NCBI GenBank assembly: GCA_052033505.1
Contig: JBPOJN010000066.1
Coordinates: 1-9,307, forward strand
Source: JBPOJN01 sp052033505
Lineage (GTDB): Bacteria; UBA10199; JACPAL01; GCA-016699445
DNA length: 9,307 nucleotides
Direction of reading: 5' to 3'
Shown: in pieces, positions 6,945-9,307 of the stretch
Layout of the letters: each line of letters opens with the position of its first letter
Position numbering within the stretch: the first letter of the stretch is position 1
Notes under the pieces: generated by a model
Told to the model about the DNA's origin: nothing
Seen by the model: the letters and a program-made list of their open reading frames with translations, nothing else
Database searches by the model: none
Position numbers and translations under genes: made by a program

Positions 6945-6975
6945 AAAAAACCCTGTACCGTGAGGTACAGGGTTT
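6945..6975 (-). terminator. Strong intrinsic terminator / leader hairpin between csp and the ABC-F gene
   Basis: 6948-6959 and 6964-6975 are perfect inverted repeats: a 12-bp stem with a 4-base loop. Read on the - strand the RNA is AAACCCUGUACC, loop UCAC, GGUACAGGGUUU, continuing into a run of six U (6950-6945, three of them in the stem). It begins 23 bases after the cold-shock gene stop. It ends eight bases before the ABC-F ATG, and its 3' arm contains AGGG (6954-6951), the only Shine-Dalgarno-like bases for that gene. It can therefore act as terminator of csp and, in read-through RNA, as a block on ABC-F translation. Confidence 0.88.
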
Positions 6976-6998
6976 CTCGTGTTGGACTTTATTTAAAA

Positions 6999-7208
6999 TT
7001 AAGTTTTGGAGACTTCCGTGGCGAATTCGCCTTTCGGGCCCTGGCCGATGGAGAACTCCACCTGCTGACCTTCGGCTAAGGAACGATAGCCCTCACCCTG
7101 GATGTTGCTGTGGTGGACGAAAAGATCTTTTCCACCCTGCTCAGGCGTGATGAAGCCGTACCCCTTGGCATCGTTGAACCATTTGACGGTTCCCTTTTGT
7201 TTGGACAT
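6999..7208 (-). CDS. CspA-family cold-shock protein
   Basis: 69 residues, a single five-stranded cold-shock domain, the same length as E. coli CspC/CspE and alignable with them without gaps. RNP1 is KGYGFI (15-20) and RNP2 is LFVHHS (29-34). The positions shown in E. coli CspE to be needed for melting nucleic acid (17, 30, 32) are Y17, F30 and H32 here, so RNA-melting ability is expected. Position 33 is His instead of Phe. These proteins bind single-stranded RNA and DNA, resolve RNA secondary structure and can act as transcription antiterminators. The ATG at 7206-7208 follows a consensus Shine-Dalgarno, AAGGAGG (7220-7214 on -), at a spacing of 5 bases, so high expression is likely. A perfect terminator hairpin follows 23 bases after the stop, and then immediately the ABC-F gene on the same strand. 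Confidence 0.97.
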   Translation of the reverse strand: MSKQKGTVKWFNDAKGYGFITPEQGGKDLFVHHSNIQGEGYRSLAEGQQVEFSIGQGPKGEFATEVSKT

Positions 7209-7374
7209 ACTGTCCTCCTTTTTTCATGCGCGAATTGTGGTGACGATTGTTGCGAGGTACTATACCCCGGGGAGAGAGATGACTCACCTGCCTGTGACAA
7301 CTTTCGTGCATCAAACCCTTCGCCTTCTTAAATAAGTTGTAAAGGTCTTAAACCAAAAGAGGCAAGTAAAAATT

Positions 7375-7887
7375 ATGAACAATCCTACTCCCAACGCCGC
7401 AAATCCTACGCTCCAGGCGCCCGCAGACCTAACGCGCGAAGAAAAACAACTTCGTAACCTGATGCAATTTTGGACAGTTCTCTTCGGACTAGGCGCGGTG
7501 GCGTTTTTATTGTTCGGGGATTGGATTCTTTACGGCGGGAATTTCATATCGCGCGAGATACTGAAACTCGATTGGCCCGTCATGCCCCAGCCGACCGAAC
7601 GTTTCTGGTTGTCGTTGACCGTTTCCATGATGGCCACGATCACGATGATCTCGCGTTACATCGCCAAAAATGTGCGGCAAAATATCGTGCTCACGAGTTT
7701 TCTGTTGGTTTCGAAACTGACGTCGACCTCTGTCATGCTCTCGGCGTTTTTCTGGGATCACCGTTATTTCAATTATCTGCTGGGTTCGGTCTTCTGCGAC
7801 GGTCCGATCTTCGTGATCACGTGGATCTTTTATCGGCGGGCGCTGAAGAGCCTGATGATTCCGCCGTGTTTAAAGACGCCTGCGTGA
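7375..7887 (+). CDS. Hypothetical four-helix inner-membrane protein
   Basis: 170 residues, no family recognised. The N-terminal 30 residues are hydrophilic, and N/P/A-rich at first. Four hydrophobic helices follow at about 32-54, 76-96, 103-126 and 132-154, joined by short loops. Helix 2 contains the distinctive SMMATITMISRY (84-95), and a basic YIAKNVRQN loop sits between helices 2 and 3, which suggests the cytoplasmic side. There are no motifs of a known enzyme or transporter. The ATG at 7375 has AGAGG (7358-7362) at a loose 12-base spacing. Its last 71 bases, coding for the end of helix 4 and the C-terminal tail, overlap the 3' end of the converging YihY-like gene. It is divergent from the cold-shock gene across 166 bases. 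Confidence 0.8.
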   Translation: MNNPTPNAANPTLQAPADLTREEKQLRNLMQFWTVLFGLGAVAFLLFGDWILYGGNFISREILKLDWPVMPQPTERFWLSLTVSMMATITMISRYIAKNVRQNIVLTSFLLVSKLTSTSVMLSAFFWDHRYFNYLLGSVFCDGPIFVITWIFYRRALKSLMIPPCLKTPA

Positions 7888-8692
7888 GCTTGCCTTCGCG
7901 CCGGACGTCCAACCCCGTCCAGAAAATGCAGAGCAAGAACATCTGGTAGAAATAAAAGATCCAAAGCGCGCCCAGCACGAGCGAAGACAGAGAGCCATAG
8001 ATCACGTTGTATTGAACCAAGTTCCTTGCCGCAAAGGTCCGGAATCCAAATTGACCCAGCCCCAAGGCGGTTGAAAAAAGAAGCCCTCCCAGCACGATCC
8101 TCTTCGGGTGTATCCTCGCCGCAGGCAAAAGCGTCACTACCAAAAGAAACATCAAAAAAGCCGAAAGAATAAAAACGCTGCGGGAACCGACGATCGCGGG
8201 GAAGTTCCAGCCGAAATACAACAAAGCCTTTCGTAAAGATCCCATCACTAAAGGCGTAAACAACACGGCCATGGTGCCGACGAGCCAGACCAAGAAAAAA
8301 AGGCGCGTCATCAAAAAATGCCGGCGTCGGTCGGTGTGTAGGAGTTCATTTACGATGCGTTCGAGATTCAAATAAATAAGGCGCGCGCCGAACAAAAGCC
8401 CGATGCCGCCCAGCCACCCAAAAGTTTTTTTCTTCTCAAAAATGGAATTCAGGTTGGACACGATCATTTTGCTCTGTAGAGGGAAAAATTGGGCAATCAT
8501 GCGCATGGTCTCGCGCTGGATGGCCTCACGCGGCACGAAATATTCCATGAATGCCAAGACAAACAGCATCAGAGGAACGATCGAAGTAATGGTGTAAAAA
8601 CTAAGGCTCGCGGATTTATTCGTGAAATCCAGACGGCGGTAGGATTGATAGTAATAACGAGCCTTCGTGAACGCCGTCACCAGGTAAGACAT
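7817..8692 (-). CDS. YihY/BrkB family (UPF0761) membrane protein
   Basis: 291 residues from the ATG at 8690-8692. It has about six hydrophobic helices. The early ASLSFYTITSIVPLM segment and the late YGSLSSLVLGALWIFYFYQMF segment are the family hallmarks; between them lie helices around FGWLGGIGLLFG, LFFLVWLVGTMAVLF, SVFILSAFLMFLLVV and IVLGGLLFSTALGLG. The family was once annotated as ribonuclease BN or virulence factor BrkB. Its molecular role is not established, and transport or envelope functions are suggested. The start is shown by overlap with the upstream VWA gene: its TGA and this ATG share one base (TGATG), and GAGGGG (8702-8697 on -) lies four bases before the ATG, so translation is probably coupled. 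A TTG codon one position earlier is a less likely start. The last 23 or so residues are a soluble S/A/T-rich tail encoded across the opposing gene. Confidence 0.93.
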   Translation of the reverse strand: MSYLVTAFTKARYYYQSYRRLDFTNKSASLSFYTITSIVPLMLFVLAFMEYFVPREAIQRETMRMIAQFFPLQSKMIVSNLNSIFEKKKTFGWLGGIGLLFGARLIYLNLERIVNELLHTDRRRHFLMTRLFFLVWLVGTMAVLFTPLVMGSLRKALLYFGWNFPAIVGSRSVFILSAFLMFLLVVTLLPAARIHPKRIVLGGLLFSTALGLGQFGFRTFAARNLVQYNVIYGSLSSLVLGALWIFYFYQMFLLCIFWTGLDVRREGKLTQASLNTAESSGSSAPADKRST

Positions 8693-9307
8693 CAAACCCC
8701 TCTAAAGGATTCCGGGGATTTCCGCAACGCATCCACCGCGCGCGTCAGCCCTTCGATCGTCAGCGGAAACATGGGGAAGAGTTTCGCGATCGTCTGGATC
8801 GTCGGGTGGTAGGACCAGACACGTTCGGGTTCGGGATTGAGCCAGACCGATTTTTCGAAGTGATTTTTCAACCGCTGCAACCACGCGATGCCCGTGGTTT
8901 CGTTGTGTTCCCAATAGCTAATGTTGCCGCCCTTCGCGAAGAGCTCGTACGGGCTCATACAGGCATCACCGACGTAGACCACGTAATACGACTCGCGGAA
9001 TTTCCTAAAAAGCTCTTCCGTCGACACCCAATGGCGCTGCTCGATGTCCGAATAGAGTCGCTCATAGACGCAGTTGTGGAAATAATAATGATGGAACGCC
9101 TTGAAGTGACTGGATGCGTTCGCCGCGGAAAAAAGCGTTTCGACCAAGTGCGCGAACGCGTCCATACTGCCGCCGACATCCATAAGCAGCAGAAGCTCGG
9201 TTTGGTTTTTATGCGGGGCTTCGAAGACCAAGTCGATGTCGCCGGCGTTGCGGCAGGTGTTGTCGATGGTCTTGTCGAGATTCAACTCAAGCCGGCTGCC
9301 CACGCGG
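8692..9307 (-). CDS. CoxE-like VWA domain protein (N-terminus beyond the right edge)
   Basis: The frame is open to the window end; about 205 C-terminal residues are visible, and a GTG at 9301-9303 is only an internal codon candidate. The sequence has a von Willebrand A fold of the CoxE type. A conserved lead-in (RLELNLDKTIDNTCRNAGDI) is followed by strand ELLLLMDVGGSMD, which holds a variant MIDAS, D-x-G-x-S, in place of D-x-S-x-S. Then come HYYFHNCVYERLY and the strand YVVYVGDACMS with the second acidic residue. In this family such proteins usually work with a MoxR-type AAA+ ATPase, as in CoxD/CoxE maturation of carbon monoxide dehydrogenase. The ATPase would be expected upstream, outside the window. 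The stop overlaps the YihY-like start by one base, forming a two-gene coupled unit. Confidence 0.9.
   Translation of the reverse strand, partial: RVGSRLELNLDKTIDNTCRNAGDIDLVFEAPHKNQTELLLLMDVGGSMDAFAHLVETLFSAANASSHFKAFHHYYFHNCVYERLYSDIEQRHWVSTEELFRKFRESYYVVYVGDACMSPYELFAKGGNISYWEHNETTGIAWLQRLKNHFEKSVWLNPEPERVWSYHPTIQTIAKLFPMFPLTIEGLTRAVDALRKSPESFRGV

Noticed and set aside
7259..7300. csp promoter made of TATAGT and TTGTCA on the - strand
   Set aside because: The two hexamers are 30 bases apart, far from the 16-18 needed, so they cannot form one sigma-70 type promoter.
1..9307. Mobile elements, CRISPR arrays, tRNA or rRNA genes, phage genes or defence islands
   Set aside because: No transposase, integrase, direct-repeat array, terminal inverted repeats or structural RNA signature was seen on either strand; the genes are mostly housekeeping-type families.

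Overview
The window carries twelve protein-coding genes (two cut by the window ends), packed almost without gaps on alternating strands. There is no sign of an insertion sequence, phage, CRISPR array, tRNA or rRNA. Base composition is moderately GC-rich with many G/C third positions. Together with the protein families this suggests a free-living Gram-negative bacterium, possibly Bdellovibrionota or another former deltaproteobacterial lineage. That placement is a weak inference from protein flavour, not from a marker gene.

Layout, left to right: the 3' end of an unidentified + strand gene (2-109); a 100-residue unknown protein (+, 231-533); a VIT1/CCC1-type iron/manganese transporter with a degenerate ferritin-like N-terminal domain (-, 530-1579); EttA, the ribosome-associated ABC-F ATPase (+, 1617-3317); a 374-residue protein that may be an inactive zinc-metallopeptidase-like protein (-, 3328-4452); a UPF0213-type GIY-YIG domain protein (+, 4554-4802); and an operon-like block on the - strand. 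That block reads cold-shock protein (6999-7208), intrinsic terminator (6945-6975), a second ABC-F ATPase of the Uup/YheS kind (5063-6940), then a small membrane-anchored zinc-ribbon protein (4799-5047). Next come a four-helix membrane protein of unknown role (+, 7375-7887) and a translationally coupled - strand pair, a CoxE-like VWA protein (8692 to the right edge) followed by a YihY/BrkB family membrane protein (7817-8692).

The functional theme is translation and RNA: two ABC-F ribosome factors and an RNA-melting cold-shock protein lie within 6 kb. The most interesting regulatory structure is the perfect 12-bp terminator hairpin between the cold-shock gene and the second ABC-F gene. It ends eight bases before the ABC-F start codon and includes its only Shine-Dalgarno-like bases. 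CspA-type proteins are known antiterminators, so the cold-shock protein could control its own downstream ABC-F gene. The second structural theme is convergent gene ends. Of four tail-to-tail pairs, two share a four-base palindrome holding both stop codons (CTAG and TTAA), one overlaps by 71 bases, and one is separated by 10 bases. Two proteins look like catalytically eroded versions of metal enzymes: the ferritin-like domain of the VIT protein and the 3328-4452 protein.
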